DNA from: Thiemannella venezuelensis | GTDB taxonomy: Bacteria > Actinomycetota > Actinomycetes > Streptosporangiales > Streptosporangiaceae | Length of the DNA: 64,000 bases | Direction of reading: 5' to 3' | NCBI RefSeq assembly: GCF_014203605.1 | Contig: NZ_JACHJJ010000013.1 | Coordinates: forward strand, 160,652-224,651 | In this document: piece by piece, positions 9,023-17,404 of the stretch | Position numbering within the stretch: position 1 is the first letter of the stretch | Layout: the number at the start of each line of letters is the position of its first letter | Made by a program: the position numbers and the translations under genes | The notes under the pieces: model-generated | Database searches by the model: none | Seen by the model: the letters and a program-made list of their open reading frames with translations, nothing else | Told to the model about the DNA's origin: nothing

Positions 9023-9873
9023 GCGCGCAGGAGGCGGCGCGGTTCTGGCGGAGCCCGGGGCTGCCGGGGGTCGACCTGCTCAAGGCCCGCTACGTCACGC
9101 ACCGGTTCACCCGGCACGTGCACGAGGAGTACGCGATCGGGGTCATCCTGTCGGGGGTCGAGGAGTTCGACTACCGGGGCGCCCGGCACCGCGCGGGGGC
9201 CGGGGCGGTGGTCCTGGTCGACCCCGAGCAGGTGCACACCGGTCACGCGGGCGTGCCGGACGGCTGGGCCTACCGGATGCTGTACCCCTCCGTCCGGGTG
9301 ATCACCGAGATCGCGCGGGAGCTGCTGGCCGGCCGCGGCACGCCGCACTTCCCCCAGACCGTCGTGTCCGGTGCGGCGGGCGCGCACGCCGCCGCCCTGC
9401 TGCGCGCCGCCCACGGCGCCGCCGAGCACGGCGACGACCTGGCCTCCTCCACCCTGGCCCGCACGGCCTTCGGCGCGCTGGTCCGCCACCACGCCGCCTA
9501 CCGCCCGGCCAGGCCTCCCCGGTCCGCCGGGGACCGTGCGGTACGGCTGGCACGGGAGATCCTGCACGAGCGGCTGGTCGACCCGCCGACGCTGGAGGAC
9601 CTGGCGCTGGCGGTCGAGGTCCGGCCCTTCACCCTGATCCGCGCGTTCAAGGCCGCGACCGGGCTCCCCCCGCACGCCTACCTGAACACGCTCCGGGTGC
9701 GGCGGGCCCGCTCCCTGCTCGACTCCGGGGCCCCGGCCGCGCAGGTCGCCGCGGAGGTCGGGTTCACCGACCAGGCCCACCTGAACAGGCACTTCAAGCG
9801 GGTCGTGGGGGTGCCGCCGGCCGCCTACCAGCGCGCAGGAACGTACAAGACCCCACCCGCGAACCGGACATAA
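9019..9873 (+). CDS. AraC-family transcriptional regulator
   Basis: A 284-residue regulator. The N-terminal half is an AraC cupin-like sensor (HRFTRHVHEEYAIGVILSGVEEF). The last about 100 residues hold the paired helix-turn-helix of the family, including RARSLLDSG and the second-helix signature AAEVGFTDQAHLNRHFKRVVGVPPAAY. It starts within the stop of kinase 2 and ends 10 bp before azlC. AraC regulators of this build commonly control an adjacent azlCD exporter, so azlCD is the likely target. Confidence 0.92.
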   Translation: MSAQEAARFWRSPGLPGVDLLKARYVTHRFTRHVHEEYAIGVILSGVEEFDYRGARHRAGAGAVVLVDPEQVHTGHAGVPDGWAYRMLYPSVRVITEIARELLAGRGTPHFPQTVVSGAAGAHAAALLRAAHGAAEHGDDLASSTLARTAFGALVRHHAAYRPARPPRSAGDRAVRLAREILHERLVDPPTLEDLALAVEVRPFTLIRAFKAATGLPPHAYLNTLRVRRARSLLDSGAPAAQVAAEVGFTDQAHLNRHFKRVVGVPPAAYQRAGTYKTPPANRT

Positions 9874-9876
9874 CCT
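9871..9876 (+). promoter_or_regulatory. Candidate -10 box for leaderless azlC
   Basis: TAACCT ends 7 nt before the azlC ATG, so transcription would start at or next to the start codon. No Shine-Dalgarno precedes azlC and its first codons are AT-richer than usual here, both typical of leaderless mRNAs. No convincing -35 box is present, as expected if the AraC-type protein activates it. Confidence 0.4.
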
Positions 9877-9883
9877 CGCTGCC

Positions 9884-10564
9884 ATGGAAACAACCACTCG
9901 TTCCTCCGCCGTCAGGGACGGGCTGGGCGTGGGGCTCGCGGTCGGGCTCTCCGGGCTGGCCTTCGGCGCCGCCGCGGTCACCGCCGGGCTGAGCGTGGCC
10001 CAGGCCTGCGTGCTGAGCCTGTTCGCCTTCACCGGCGCCTCGCAGTTCGCGCTGGCCGGGGTCGTGGCGGGCGGCGGCAGTCTCGCCGCGGGCGCGGCGG
10101 GCGCGCTGCTGCTCGGCGTCCGCAACGCCCTGTACGGCCTGCGCCTGGCGGACCTGCTCGGCGCCCGCGGCTGGCGACGGCTCCCCGTGGCGCAGGGGGT
10201 CATCGACGAGACCACCGCCGTGGCGCTGGCCCAGCCGGACGAGAAGTCGGCCAGGACCGGCTTCCTCGTCACGTTCGTGAGCCTCTACCTCACCTGGAAC
10301 GCCACCACCCTGCTCGGCGCGCTGGGCACCTCCCGGGTGGCCGACCCGGCGGTGTTCGGCCTGGACGCGGTGGGCCCGGCGACGTTCCTGGCCATCCTGT
10401 GGCCCCGGCTGACCGCGAAGGATCCCGAGACCCGGACCCTGCGGGCCGTCGCCGCGGGCGGCGCGGCGGTCGCGCTGGCCGCGGCCCCGTTCGCCCCGCC
10501 GGGCGTGCCCGTGCTCCTGGCCGCCGTGCCCGTGCTCGCCCTGGTCCTGAGGAGGCCGCGATGA
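9884..10564 (+). CDS. azlC: AzlC-family amino acid exporter, large subunit
   Basis: A 226-residue membrane protein with the AzlC features GLSGLAFGAAAVTAGLS near the N-terminus, the TGASQFALAGV segment and LLGVRNALYGLRL. With AzlD it forms a transporter that exports branched-chain amino acids or analogues. The preceding AraC regulator fits the usual local control. Its stop overlaps a 17-codon ORF that leads into azlD. Confidence 0.92.
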   Translation: METTTRSSAVRDGLGVGLAVGLSGLAFGAAAVTAGLSVAQACVLSLFAFTGASQFALAGVVAGGGSLAAGAAGALLLGVRNALYGLRLADLLGARGWRRLPVAQGVIDETTAVALAQPDEKSARTGFLVTFVSLYLTWNATTLLGALGTSRVADPAVFGLDAVGPATFLAILWPRLTAKDPETRTLRAVAAGGAAVALAAAPFAPPGVPVLLAAVPVLALVLRRPR

Positions 10565-10614
10565 CCCGCCGTACCGCCTGTCCCGGCACGGGCCCGAGGG
10601 GAGGCCGCCGATGA
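10561..10614 (+). CDS. 17-codon ORF bridging azlC and azlD
   Basis: This ORF encodes MTRRTACPGTGPRGGRR. Its ATG overlaps the azlC stop (ATGA) and its stop overlaps the azlD ATG (ATGA). The arrangement suggests reinitiating ribosomes pass through it to azlD. No protein function is expected, and the azlD Shine-Dalgarno (GAGGGGAGG) lies within it. A matching case joins moxR to the DUF58 gene. Confidence 0.35.
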   Translation: MTRRTACPGTGPRGGRR

Positions 10615-10922
10615 GCGTGTGGCAGGCCGTCGTGGCCGTCTGCCTGGGCTGCTACGCGCTGAAACTGGCCGGGCTCTCGGCGCCGCGCCGCGTCCTCGAC
10701 CACCCGGGCGTTCGGCGCTTCGCCGCGCTGGTCCCGGTGGCCCTGCTGGCGGCGCTGATCGCGGTGCAGTCCTTCACGCACGGCCAGGCCCTGGACCTGG
10801 ACTGGCCGCGCACCGCGGGGCTGGGGGCCGCCGTGGCGGCGCTGCTGCTGCGCGCGCCGTTCCTGGCGGTCCTCGCGGCGGCGGCCGCCGTCACGGCGCT
10901 GCTCCGGCTGGCCGGCCTGTGA
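10611..10922 (+). CDS. azlD: AzlD-family transporter, small subunit
   Basis: A 103-residue protein with three to four hydrophobic helices and the AzlD pattern (N-terminal WQAVVAVCLGCYALKLAGL, then a basic RFAALVPVALLAAL stretch). It partners AzlC in branched-chain amino acid export. It follows azlC closely with a GGAGG Shine-Dalgarno, and a GC-rich inverted repeat follows its stop. Confidence 0.9.
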   Translation: MSVWQAVVAVCLGCYALKLAGLSAPRRVLDHPGVRRFAALVPVALLAALIAVQSFTHGQALDLDWPRTAGLGAAVAALLLRAPFLAVLAAAAAVTALLRLAGL

Positions 10923-10930
10923 TCCGGAGA

Positions 10931-10991
10931 CCGGCCCGCCCGCGTTGGCGGCCGGGAACCGCAGCGGTTCGGACCCCGCGGGGCGGGCCGG
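10931..10991 (+). terminator. Branched GC-rich hairpin after azlD
   Basis: CCGGCCCGCC (10931-10940) pairs with GGCGGGCCGG (10982-10991), enclosing a smaller GAACCG-CAG-CGGTTC hairpin. There is no T tract. It lies 9 nt after the azlD stop and probably ends that transcript. The remaining about 110 bp before the MMPL gene show no clear promoter. Confidence 0.5.
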
Positions 10992-11104
10992 GGCGCGCCC
11001 GTCCCGCCGGACCCCGTGGGCGTCCCCGTCGATGACGCCGGATCCTCAGCGTCCTCCAAGGGCGGTCGCACGGCCATCGAAGATCGTTTTGATGCACTGG
11101 GGCC

Positions 11105-13303
11105 ATGGAGAGACTCTCTGCCTCCGTCCTGAGGCACAAGCGACTGGTCATGCTGCTGGCCGTGCTCGCCTTCCTGGTGGGCCTGGGCGCGACCCCGTTC
11201 GCGGTCCAGCGGCTCTCCGAGGAGTACGCCCACCCCGGGATGCCCGCCTTCGACGCCAACCGGGAGATCGTCAGGATCTACGGCAACGGCGGCTACCAGC
11301 GGCCGTTCGTCCCGGTGGTGGTCCTGCCCGACGGCATGCGGGTGGAGGACCGCAAGGAGGAGATCGGCCGGGCGTTCGCGGCCGTCTCGGCGAAACTGCC
11401 CCAGGCCCGCGTGGTCTCCTACGCCGACACCGGTGACGCGCGGCTCGTCGGCGCGGACGGCCGGACCACGTTCGGGCTGGTCTTCCCGGGCACCTACTCC
11501 GACGGCAGCCCGCCGGGCGGCGGACTGGGCGAGACGCCCGACGAGAGCCCGGTGATCACCGCGGCGATGTCGTCGGTCCTGCCGCAGGGCAGCACCGTGC
11601 GCGTCACCGGCCTGGACACCCTTGCGCCGAGCGTGGACGTGGGCGGCGTGAACGTCCCCTCCAAGATCGCCATCGGTGTGGCCGCCGCCGTGGTGGTGCT
11701 GCTCCTGGTCTTCCGCTCGGCCCTGGCCCTCGTGCCGATCCTCATCTCCGTCCTGGCGATCTTCGTGTCGTTCGTCGTGATCCTGCTGCTGACGTTCGTG
11801 ACGACCGTGCACGACGTGGCGCTGACCACCATGCCCCTGCTCGGCCTGGGCATCGCCGTCGACTACTCGCTGCTGCTGGTGGCCCGGTGGCGGGAGGAGC
11901 AGGGCCGCGGGCACCGCGGCGACGAGGCCGTGCACCGGGCGATGCGGGGAGCCGGGCGCGCGGTCCTGTTCAGCGGGACCGCGGTCGCGATCGGCCTGGT
12001 GACCATGGTCGTGCTGCCGGTGCCGTTCCTGCGCAGCCTCGGCCTGGCCGGAATGGTCATCGCGGCGGCGAGCGTGGCCGTCACGCTCACCGTGCTCCCG
12101 GTCCTGCTCGCCCTCGCCGGGCAGCGCCTGGAGCGCCGGCGCGGCGCGGCGGGGACGCCGACCACGCCGTTCCAGCGGGAGGCGAAGGCCGGGCGCGCCT
12201 GGTCCGCCTGGGCCCGCGGGGTCGTACGGCTGCGCTGGCCGGCCGCGCTGCTGACCGGCGGGCTGCTGGTCGCGCTGACCGTCACCGCGCTCGGCGTCGA
12301 CCTGGGCCTGCCCGAGAGCGGCCACCTGCGCACCTCCGGCCCCGGGCACGAGGGCCTGACCGCGCTGCACGAGGCGGGTGTCCCGGCCGGCTCCATCACC
12401 CCGTTCGACACGCTGGTCACCGGCGACCCCGCGGAGGCCGTCGAGCGGATCAAGGGCGTCGAGGGCGTGTCCACCGTACTGGCGCCGGACAACGCGTCCT
12501 GGCGGCGGGACGGCACCGCGGTCGTCACCGTGCTGCCGGTCGCGGAGACCGGCGGCGACGCCGGGCAGGAGACCATCACGCGGGTCCGGGAGGCGGCCGG
12601 CGCGGGCGTCCGGGTCGGCGGCAACGCCGCGCAGAGCATGGACTTCCAGGCGCACACCTACGGGGCCTTCCCCTGGATGCTCGCGCTGATCGCGCTGGCC
12701 ACGTTCGTGATGCTGGCGCGGGCGTTCCGGTCCCTGCTGCTGCCGGTCAAGGCGATCGCGCTCAACCTGCTCTCGCTGGGCGCGGTGATCGGGGCCATGG
12801 TCCTGCTGTGGCAGTTCGGGTGGGGGACCCGCGAACTGCTCGACATCCAGCCCACCGGCTCGATCGGCGAGTTCGTCCCCTTGACGATCTTCGCCTTCCT
12901 GTACGGCCTCAGCATGGACTACGAGGTGTTCATCCTGGCCAGGATGCGGGAGGAGTACGACTCCTCGGGCGACACCGAGCACGCGGTGATCGAGGGCGTG
13001 GGCCGTACCGGGCGCCTGGTCACCTCCGCCGCGCTGATCCTGTTCATCTCCTTCGCCGCCCTGGCCATGACCCCCGAACTGGACGTGAAGGTGTTCGCCA
13101 GCGGCCTGGCCCTCGGCATCCTGCTGGACGCGACCCTCGTCCGGGGCGTCCTGGTCCCGGCGGTGGTCGCGATGATGGGGCGGTGGAACTGGTGGCTGCC
13201 CGCCTGGGCGGCCCGGCCGCTGCGGGTGGAGCCCTCGCCGCTGCGGACCGAGCCGCCCCGGGGGCGGGCGCCCCGAAAGGAGGCGCCGGAGCCGGTCCGC
13301 TGA
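11105..13303 (+). CDS. MMPL/RND-family transporter
   Basis: A 732-residue MMPL-family proton-driven exporter with the usual duplicated layout: a first helix (residues 11-28), an external loop to about 180, five clustered helices (about 185-350), a second loop, and a second helix cluster from about 520. It carries the transport-helix motif LGIAVDYSLLL and its repeat LYGLSMDYEVFIL, each with a proton-relay Asp. Substrates are typically lipids, lipopeptides or drugs, and the sequence does not say which. The start lacks a clear Shine-Dalgarno. It stands alone between azlD and kinase 3. Confidence 0.93.
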   Translation: MERLSASVLRHKRLVMLLAVLAFLVGLGATPFAVQRLSEEYAHPGMPAFDANREIVRIYGNGGYQRPFVPVVVLPDGMRVEDRKEEIGRAFAAVSAKLPQARVVSYADTGDARLVGADGRTTFGLVFPGTYSDGSPPGGGLGETPDESPVITAAMSSVLPQGSTVRVTGLDTLAPSVDVGGVNVPSKIAIGVAAAVVVLLLVFRSALALVPILISVLAIFVSFVVILLLTFVTTVHDVALTTMPLLGLGIAVDYSLLLVARWREEQGRGHRGDEAVHRAMRGAGRAVLFSGTAVAIGLVTMVVLPVPFLRSLGLAGMVIAAASVAVTLTVLPVLLALAGQRLERRRGAAGTPTTPFQREAKAGRAWSAWARGVVRLRWPAALLTGGLLVALTVTALGVDLGLPESGHLRTSGPGHEGLTALHEAGVPAGSITPFDTLVTGDPAEAVERIKGVEGVSTVLAPDNASWRRDGTAVVTVLPVAETGGDAGQETITRVREAAGAGVRVGGNAAQSMDFQAHTYGAFPWMLALIALATFVMLARAFRSLLLPVKAIALNLLSLGAVIGAMVLLWQFGWGTRELLDIQPTGSIGEFVPLTIFAFLYGLSMDYEVFILARMREEYDSSGDTEHAVIEGVGRTGRLVTSAALILFISFAALAMTPELDVKVFASGLALGILLDATLVRGVLVPAVVAMMGRWNWWLPAWAARPLRVEPSPLRTEPPRGRAPRKEAPEPVR

Positions 13304-13410
13304 CCTCCGCAGGGGCCGGTTCGCACGGATTCCGCCCGAGGACCGGCCCGTACAGCGGATCGCGTGAAAAGCCCGGACTATCCGGGTCGATCCGGGGTAG
13401 CGGCAGATCC

Positions 13411-15000
13411 ATGTCCGATTCTCAGGAGCTCATCGGTGACCGGTACCGGCTGCTGGAGCACATCGGCCAAGGGGGCATGGGCACGGTCTGGCGGGCGCGG
13501 GACGAGGTGCTCGGCCGCGCCGTCGCGGTCAAGGAGGTCATCCCCTCCCCCGACCTGACGGGCCCCGAACGCGAGGTCTTCACCGTCCGCACCCTCCGGG
13601 AGGCGCGCGCCGCCGGGCGGATCGGCCACCCGGGCGTGGCGACGGTCTACGACGTGATCGAGGAGCGCGGGCGGCCCTGGATCGTCATGCAGCTCGTGGA
13701 CTCCCGGACCCTCGGCGCCGTGATCCGGGAGGACGGCCCGCTGCCTCCCGCCGAGGCGGCCAGGATCGGGCTCGACGTGCTGGGGGCGCTGGTCGCCGCG
13801 CACCGCGTGGGAGTGCTGCACCGCGACGTCAAGCCCGACAACGTGCTGCTCGCGACCGACGGCCGGGCCGTACTGACCGATTTCGGCATCGCCGTGCTGG
13901 AGGGCGACTCCTCGGTGACCAGGACCGGGGCGCTGATCGGCACCCCGGCCTTCATCGCGCCGGAGCGGGCGCACGGCGGCCCCGCGGAGTTCGCCTCCGA
14001 CCTGTGGTCGCTCGGCGTGACGCTGTACATGGCGGTCGAGGGGCACTCGCCCTTCCAGCGCGCCCACCCGCTGGCCACGCTCGCCGCGGTCATGCATGAG
14101 GCCCCGGCCCCCCTCCGGTTCGCCGGGACCATGGGGCCGGTGGTCTCCGGGCTCCTCCGCAAGGACCCCGCCCGCCGGATGTCCGCCGAGGAGGTGCAGG
14201 CGCACCTGGCGGCGATCGTCGCAGGGATCGCGCCGGAACCCACCATGCCCACCGACCTGGCCGCGCTGTCCCCGGTCCCGGCCGCCGCGGCGGTCAACGC
14301 GCCGGGAGGGCCGGGCGGGGGACCGCCCGCGGCGGGGGCCCGGGAACTGCCGCCCGCCGGGCCCGGCGGCGGCGCGCCCGGGGCGGCCGGAGCGGTGGCC
14401 GGAGCGGCCGCCCCCGGCTCCCGGCGCCGTCCGCTGCTGGCCGCCGCGGCGGCGACGGCTTTCGCGGTCGCCCTCACCGCCGGGGGGATGGCCTGGATCA
14501 CCTCGAAGTCCGGCGGCACGGTTCCGGCGGGGCCTTCCGCCTCCTCGGTGAGCGTCCCCTCCACCGGGCCGGCGGAGCCGGAGGACCGGGAGGGGACGGG
14601 GACCACCGTGGACACCGGTGATCCGCCCGCCGACACCGGCGGGAGCCGTCCTTCCGCCCGGCCGACCTCGGACGGCCGGACGGAGGACGCCCCGGACTCC
14701 TCGGGCGGGCCGTCGGAGAAGCCGTCACCGGACGGCTCCGGCGACGGCTCGGACCAGGACTCCGGGAACGGATCCGGAGACGGCTCGGACCAGGACTCCG
14801 GGAACGGATCGGGGGACGATCCGGAACAGGACACGGACCAGGGGTCGGGCGACGGCGGCGATCCTCCCGGCCAGGTCGAGCCCGGCAGCGGCCTGAACGC
14901 CTCCGGCCCCGGCGCCTCCGGCAGGGGCAAGCCGGGCAAGGGGACGACCGGCAAGCCCGGGAAGGCCTCCAAGGAGACGAAGCGGCGCGGGAAGGCGTAG
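13411..15000 (+). CDS. Membrane Ser/Thr protein kinase with short acidic repeat tail (kinase 3)
   Basis: A 529-residue Hanks-type kinase: ATP-binding K41, HRD aspartate D139, a Gly/Ala/Pro-rich juxtamembrane segment, one transmembrane helix near 341-361, then an external tail without a folded domain. The tail is Ser/Gly/Asp-rich with two DGSDQDSGNGSG repeats and ends in a very basic Gly/Lys stretch (GKGTTGKPGKASKETKRRGKA). It lacks the ectodomain of the two upstream kinases, so it may respond through the cytoplasm or a partner. ATG 13411 matches the usual kinase N-terminus. It converges on the rluD-like gene 30 bp downstream. Confidence 0.92.
   Translation: MSDSQELIGDRYRLLEHIGQGGMGTVWRARDEVLGRAVAVKEVIPSPDLTGPEREVFTVRTLREARAAGRIGHPGVATVYDVIEERGRPWIVMQLVDSRTLGAVIREDGPLPPAEAARIGLDVLGALVAAHRVGVLHRDVKPDNVLLATDGRAVLTDFGIAVLEGDSSVTRTGALIGTPAFIAPERAHGGPAEFASDLWSLGVTLYMAVEGHSPFQRAHPLATLAAVMHEAPAPLRFAGTMGPVVSGLLRKDPARRMSAEEVQAHLAAIVAGIAPEPTMPTDLAALSPVPAAAAVNAPGGPGGGPPAAGARELPPAGPGGGAPGAAGAVAGAAAPGSRRRPLLAAAAATAFAVALTAGGMAWITSKSGGTVPAGPSASSVSVPSTGPAEPEDREGTGTTVDTGDPPADTGGSRPSARPTSDGRTEDAPDSSGGPSEKPSPDGSGDGSDQDSGNGSGDGSDQDSGNGSGDDPEQDTDQGSGDGGDPPGQVEPGSGLNASGPGASGRGKPGKGTTGKPGKASKETKRRGKA
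14743..14814 (+). repeat. Two in-frame 36-bp repeats in kinase 3
   Basis: Two copies of a 36-bp unit (14743-14778 and 14779-14814, the last bases diverged) encode DGSDQDSGNGSG twice in the external tail. In-frame direct repeats of this kind expand and shrink by slippage, so tail length may vary. Confidence 0.8.
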
Positions 15001-15029
15001 CGCTCCTCCCCGCGGCGGGCGGCGGCGGG

Positions 15030-15959
15030 CTACGAGTCGCCGGCGACCGCCTTCAGGGCGTGGGCCAGATCGGCGGGGTAGTCGGTGGTGAAGCTGACCC
15101 ACTCGCCGGTGGCCGGGTGCTCGAAGGCCAGGGAGACGGCGTGCAGCCACTGCCTGGTGATCCCGAGCCGCGCGGCCAGCGTCGGGTCCGCGCCGTACAG
15201 CATGTCGCCGACGCACGGGTGGCGCAGTGCCGACATGTGCACCCTGATCTGGTGGGTCCTGCCGGTCTCCAGCTTGATGTCCAGCAGCGACGCCGCACGG
15301 AACGCCTCGATCGTGTCGTAGTGGGTGATCGAGGGCTTCCCTCCGGCGACGACCGCGAACCGGCCGTCGCCGAACGGGTGGCGGTCGATCGGCGCGTCCA
15401 CGGTGCCGCGCGACGGGTCGGGGTGGCCCTGGACCAGCGCGTGGTAGCGCTTGTCCACCGTGCGCTCCTTGAAGGCCCGCTTGAGGTGGGAGTAGGCGTG
15501 CTCGCTCTTGGCCACGACCATCGCGCCGGTGGTGTTGGCGTCCAGGCGGTGCACGATGCCCTGGCGCTCGGCGGCGCCACTGGTGGCCACGCGGTGCCCG
15601 GTGCCCAGCAGGCCGCCGATCACGGTGGGACCGGTCCAGCCGGTGGTCGGGTGGGCGGCCACGCCGACGGGCTTGTTGACGACCACGATGTCGTCGTCCT
15701 CGTGGACGATCGTCATGCCGGGGATCGGCTCGGGCACCGCGGTGGGCGCGGCGGGCGGGGGCGGCAGGGTGACGTCCAGCCAGGCCCCGCCGTGGACCCG
15801 GTCGGACTTGGCCGCGGGTGATCCGTCCACCAGGACGTCGCCCGCGGCGATCAGCTCGGCCGCACGGGTGCGGGAGAGGCCGAACAGGCGGGACAGGGCG
15901 GCGTCGAGGCGCTCGCCCTCCAGCCCGTCGGGAACGGGGAGGCTCCGCCGGTCAGCCAT
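15030..15959 (-). CDS. RluD-family 23S rRNA pseudouridine synthase
   Basis: A 309-residue enzyme that isomerises uridines in RNA. Residues 1-70 form an S4 RNA-binding domain and the catalytic HRLD aspartate is D140. The segment reads [17 protein letters not shown] where the usual form is HRLDxxTSG. The start ATG overlaps the lspA stop by 8 nt. Order dksA-like, lspA, rluD-like matches the conserved actinomycete block between ileS and dnaE. Substrate assignment to helix 69 of 23S rRNA is by family only. Confidence 0.93.
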   Translation of the reverse strand: MADRRSLPVPDGLEGERLDAALSRLFGLSRTRAAELIAAGDVLVDGSPAAKSDRVHGGAWLDVTLPPPPAAPTAVPEPIPGMTIVHEDDDIVVVNKPVGVAAHPTTGWTGPTVIGGLLGTGHRVATSGAAERQGIVHRLDANTTGAMVVAKSEHAYSHLKRAFKERTVDKRYHALVQGHPDPSRGTVDAPIDRHPFGDGRFAVVAGGKPSITHYDTIEAFRAASLLDIKLETGRTHQIRVHMSALRHPCVGDMLYGADPTLAARLGITRQWLHAVSLAFEHPATGEWVSFTTDYPADLAHALKAVAGDS

Positions 15960-16563
15960 CGGTCCTGCGCTCCTTCTGCCCCGTGTCGCGGGTCCCGTCG
16001 AGCTGGTAGCCCCGCCAGGCGAGGAAGACCGCGAGGATGCCCCCGCAGACGACCCCCGAGTCGGCGACGTTCCAGACCGGGAAGTGCCCGGGGAAGGTCT
16101 CGATGAAGTCGACGACGTGCCCCTGGAACGGCGACGACCGGCCGAAGCCCGACGGGTACCGGAAGATCCGGTCGGTCAGGTTGCCGAGCGCACCGCCGAG
16201 CAGCAGGCCGAGGGTGATCGCCCAGGGGAGGCTGCGCAGGTGGCGGGCGGTCCGCAGGATGGCGATCACCACTCCGGACGCGACGATCGTGAAAACGATC
16301 GTCATGCCGGTGCCGATGTTGAACGCCGCCCCGGAGTTGAAGATGACCCGCAACTGGAGCAGGTCCGGGATCAGGACGAGCGGTTCCCTGTTCTCCAGGG
16401 TCCGCAGCACGATCGTCTTCGTGATCAGGTCCAGAAGGTAGACGACCGGGGCGATCGTCGCGAACACGGCGATCCGCCGCACTCCGCGGGGGGCGGCCGG
16501 AGCCTCCCCCCGCTCGGCGTCGCCGGTCAGCGGCGCTCCTCCCGCTGCTTGCAGGCCACGCAC
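15952..16563 (-). CDS. lspA: Lipoprotein signal peptidase (SPase II)
   Basis: An inner-membrane aspartyl protease that removes signal peptides from diacylated prolipoproteins. It has four hydrophobic helices and both catalytic motifs, [14 protein letters not shown] and [12 protein letters not shown], each with its Asp. The start is uncertain. GTG 16563 has GAGGG 8 nt upstream and overlaps the dksA-like gene by 37 nt. An internal GTG at 16482 would drop a polar extension of the kind other actinomycete LspA proteins also carry. Confidence 0.93.
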   Translation of the reverse strand: MRGLQAAGGAPLTGDAERGEAPAAPRGVRRIAVFATIAPVVYLLDLITKTIVLRTLENREPLVLIPDLLQLRVIFNSGAAFNIGTGMTIVFTIVASGVVIAILRTARHLRSLPWAITLGLLLGGALGNLTDRIFRYPSGFGRSSPFQGHVVDFIETFPGHFPVWNVADSGVVCGGILAVFLAWRGYQLDGTRDTGQKERRTDG

Positions 16564-16946
16564 AGCGTCGCCCTCGGGAACGCCTGCAGGCGCTCCTTGC
16601 CGATCGGCTGGTGGCACGATTCGCACACTCCGTAGGTCCCCGCGTCGATCCGGGCGATCGCTCGCTCGTTCTGCGCGACGAGGTCGCGCGCATTCAGGGT
16701 AAGGGCGATCTCACGTTCCCGTTGATATGTCCGGGCTCCAGCGTCGGCCTGGTCGTCTCCTGCGCCGTCCGTGACGTCGTTCGACGCGATCTCCGACTCC
16801 GCCCTGGCGATCTCGGCGGTCAGCTCCTCGATCTCCTCGGCCAGTCGCCCGCGGACCTCGCCGAGCTCCTGCGCCGTCCACATCGCGGTGGGACCGTTCT
16901 GTGCCGGCACCACCGCGCTGTCGTCTGCGCTCACGGTCGTGGCCAT
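16527..16946 (-). CDS. DksA/TraR-family zinc-finger protein
   Basis: A 139-residue protein with an N-terminal coiled coil (residues about 20-60, EELTAEIARAESEIAS) and a C-terminal zinc finger CESC-x17-CVAC. DksA-type proteins bind the secondary channel of RNA polymerase and modulate initiation; the actinomycete members near ileS are not well characterised. ATG 16946 is preceded by GAGGAGG, so the longer 17015 start is rejected. It is first in the dksA-lspA-rluD unit, behind a good promoter. Confidence 0.9.
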   Translation of the reverse strand: MATTVSADDSAVVPAQNGPTAMWTAQELGEVRGRLAEEIEELTAEIARAESEIASNDVTDGAGDDQADAGARTYQREREIALTLNARDLVAQNERAIARIDAGTYGVCESCHQPIGKERLQAFPRATLCVACKQREERR

Positions 16947-16999
16947 GTCGGCCTCCTCAACTCGATCGGACCCCTGCCAGGGCGGTAAACGGTGCGGGC

Positions 17000-17028
17000 A
17001 GCTTAGGTCGCCCATAACGGATCGGCAA
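17000..17028 (-). promoter_or_regulatory. Promoter of the dksA-lspA-rluD unit
   Basis: On the minus strand TTGCCG (17028-17023) and TAAGCT (17005-17000) are 17 bp apart, close to the housekeeping sigma consensus. The predicted start near 16993 leaves a leader of about 47 nt before the dksA-like ATG. Confidence 0.6.
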
Positions 17029-17136
17029 ACGCCCCGCTGAGCCCTTTACCAATCCCGTACTATCCCCCCTCTTCTCTCTCATTCCTCCCGGTCTCCGGAT
17101 ATCGGGAAGCCCGGAGCGGGCGATGTGCGTTATCGT

Positions 17137-17404
17137 TTGAGTCCGCAAGGCGATGACGGGGACGAGTACGTCCGGACTCCCTCGCACGAGCGACCCGGGG
17201 GCGGTGCGAGCCCGGGGCGAGGACCGGAGGGAAGATCACCCCTGAGCCGCCGGAAGAACGGCCCCGGCGGGGCCCGGTAGACCCGGCAGCGACCAAAGAA
17301 GAGGGCTTCCGCTCCTGCGGAGGCCAAGGAGGGTGGTACCGCGGGACCGCGAGGTCTCGTCCCTCCACGCCACTGCCAGCACCAGCGTGGAGGTCCCGTC
17401 CCCG
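17137..17404 (+). promoter_or_regulatory. Translational T-box riboswitch (isoleucine) of ileS
   Basis: The T-box core GAGGGTGGTACCGCG lies at 17330-17344 after a stem III hairpin (GGCTTCCGC/GCGGAGGCC). An AGTA element is at 17165-17168 and an ATC isoleucine specifier probably at 17234-17236. CCTCCACGC (17362-17370) pairs with GCGTGGAGG (17385-17393), hiding the Shine-Dalgarno GGAGG. In the alternative, GGAGGG (17328-17333) pairs with CCCTCC (17361-17366), which frees it. Uncharged tRNA-Ile should favour the second form. No T tract is present, so control is on translation, as in other actinobacterial ileS T-boxes. Confidence 0.93.
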
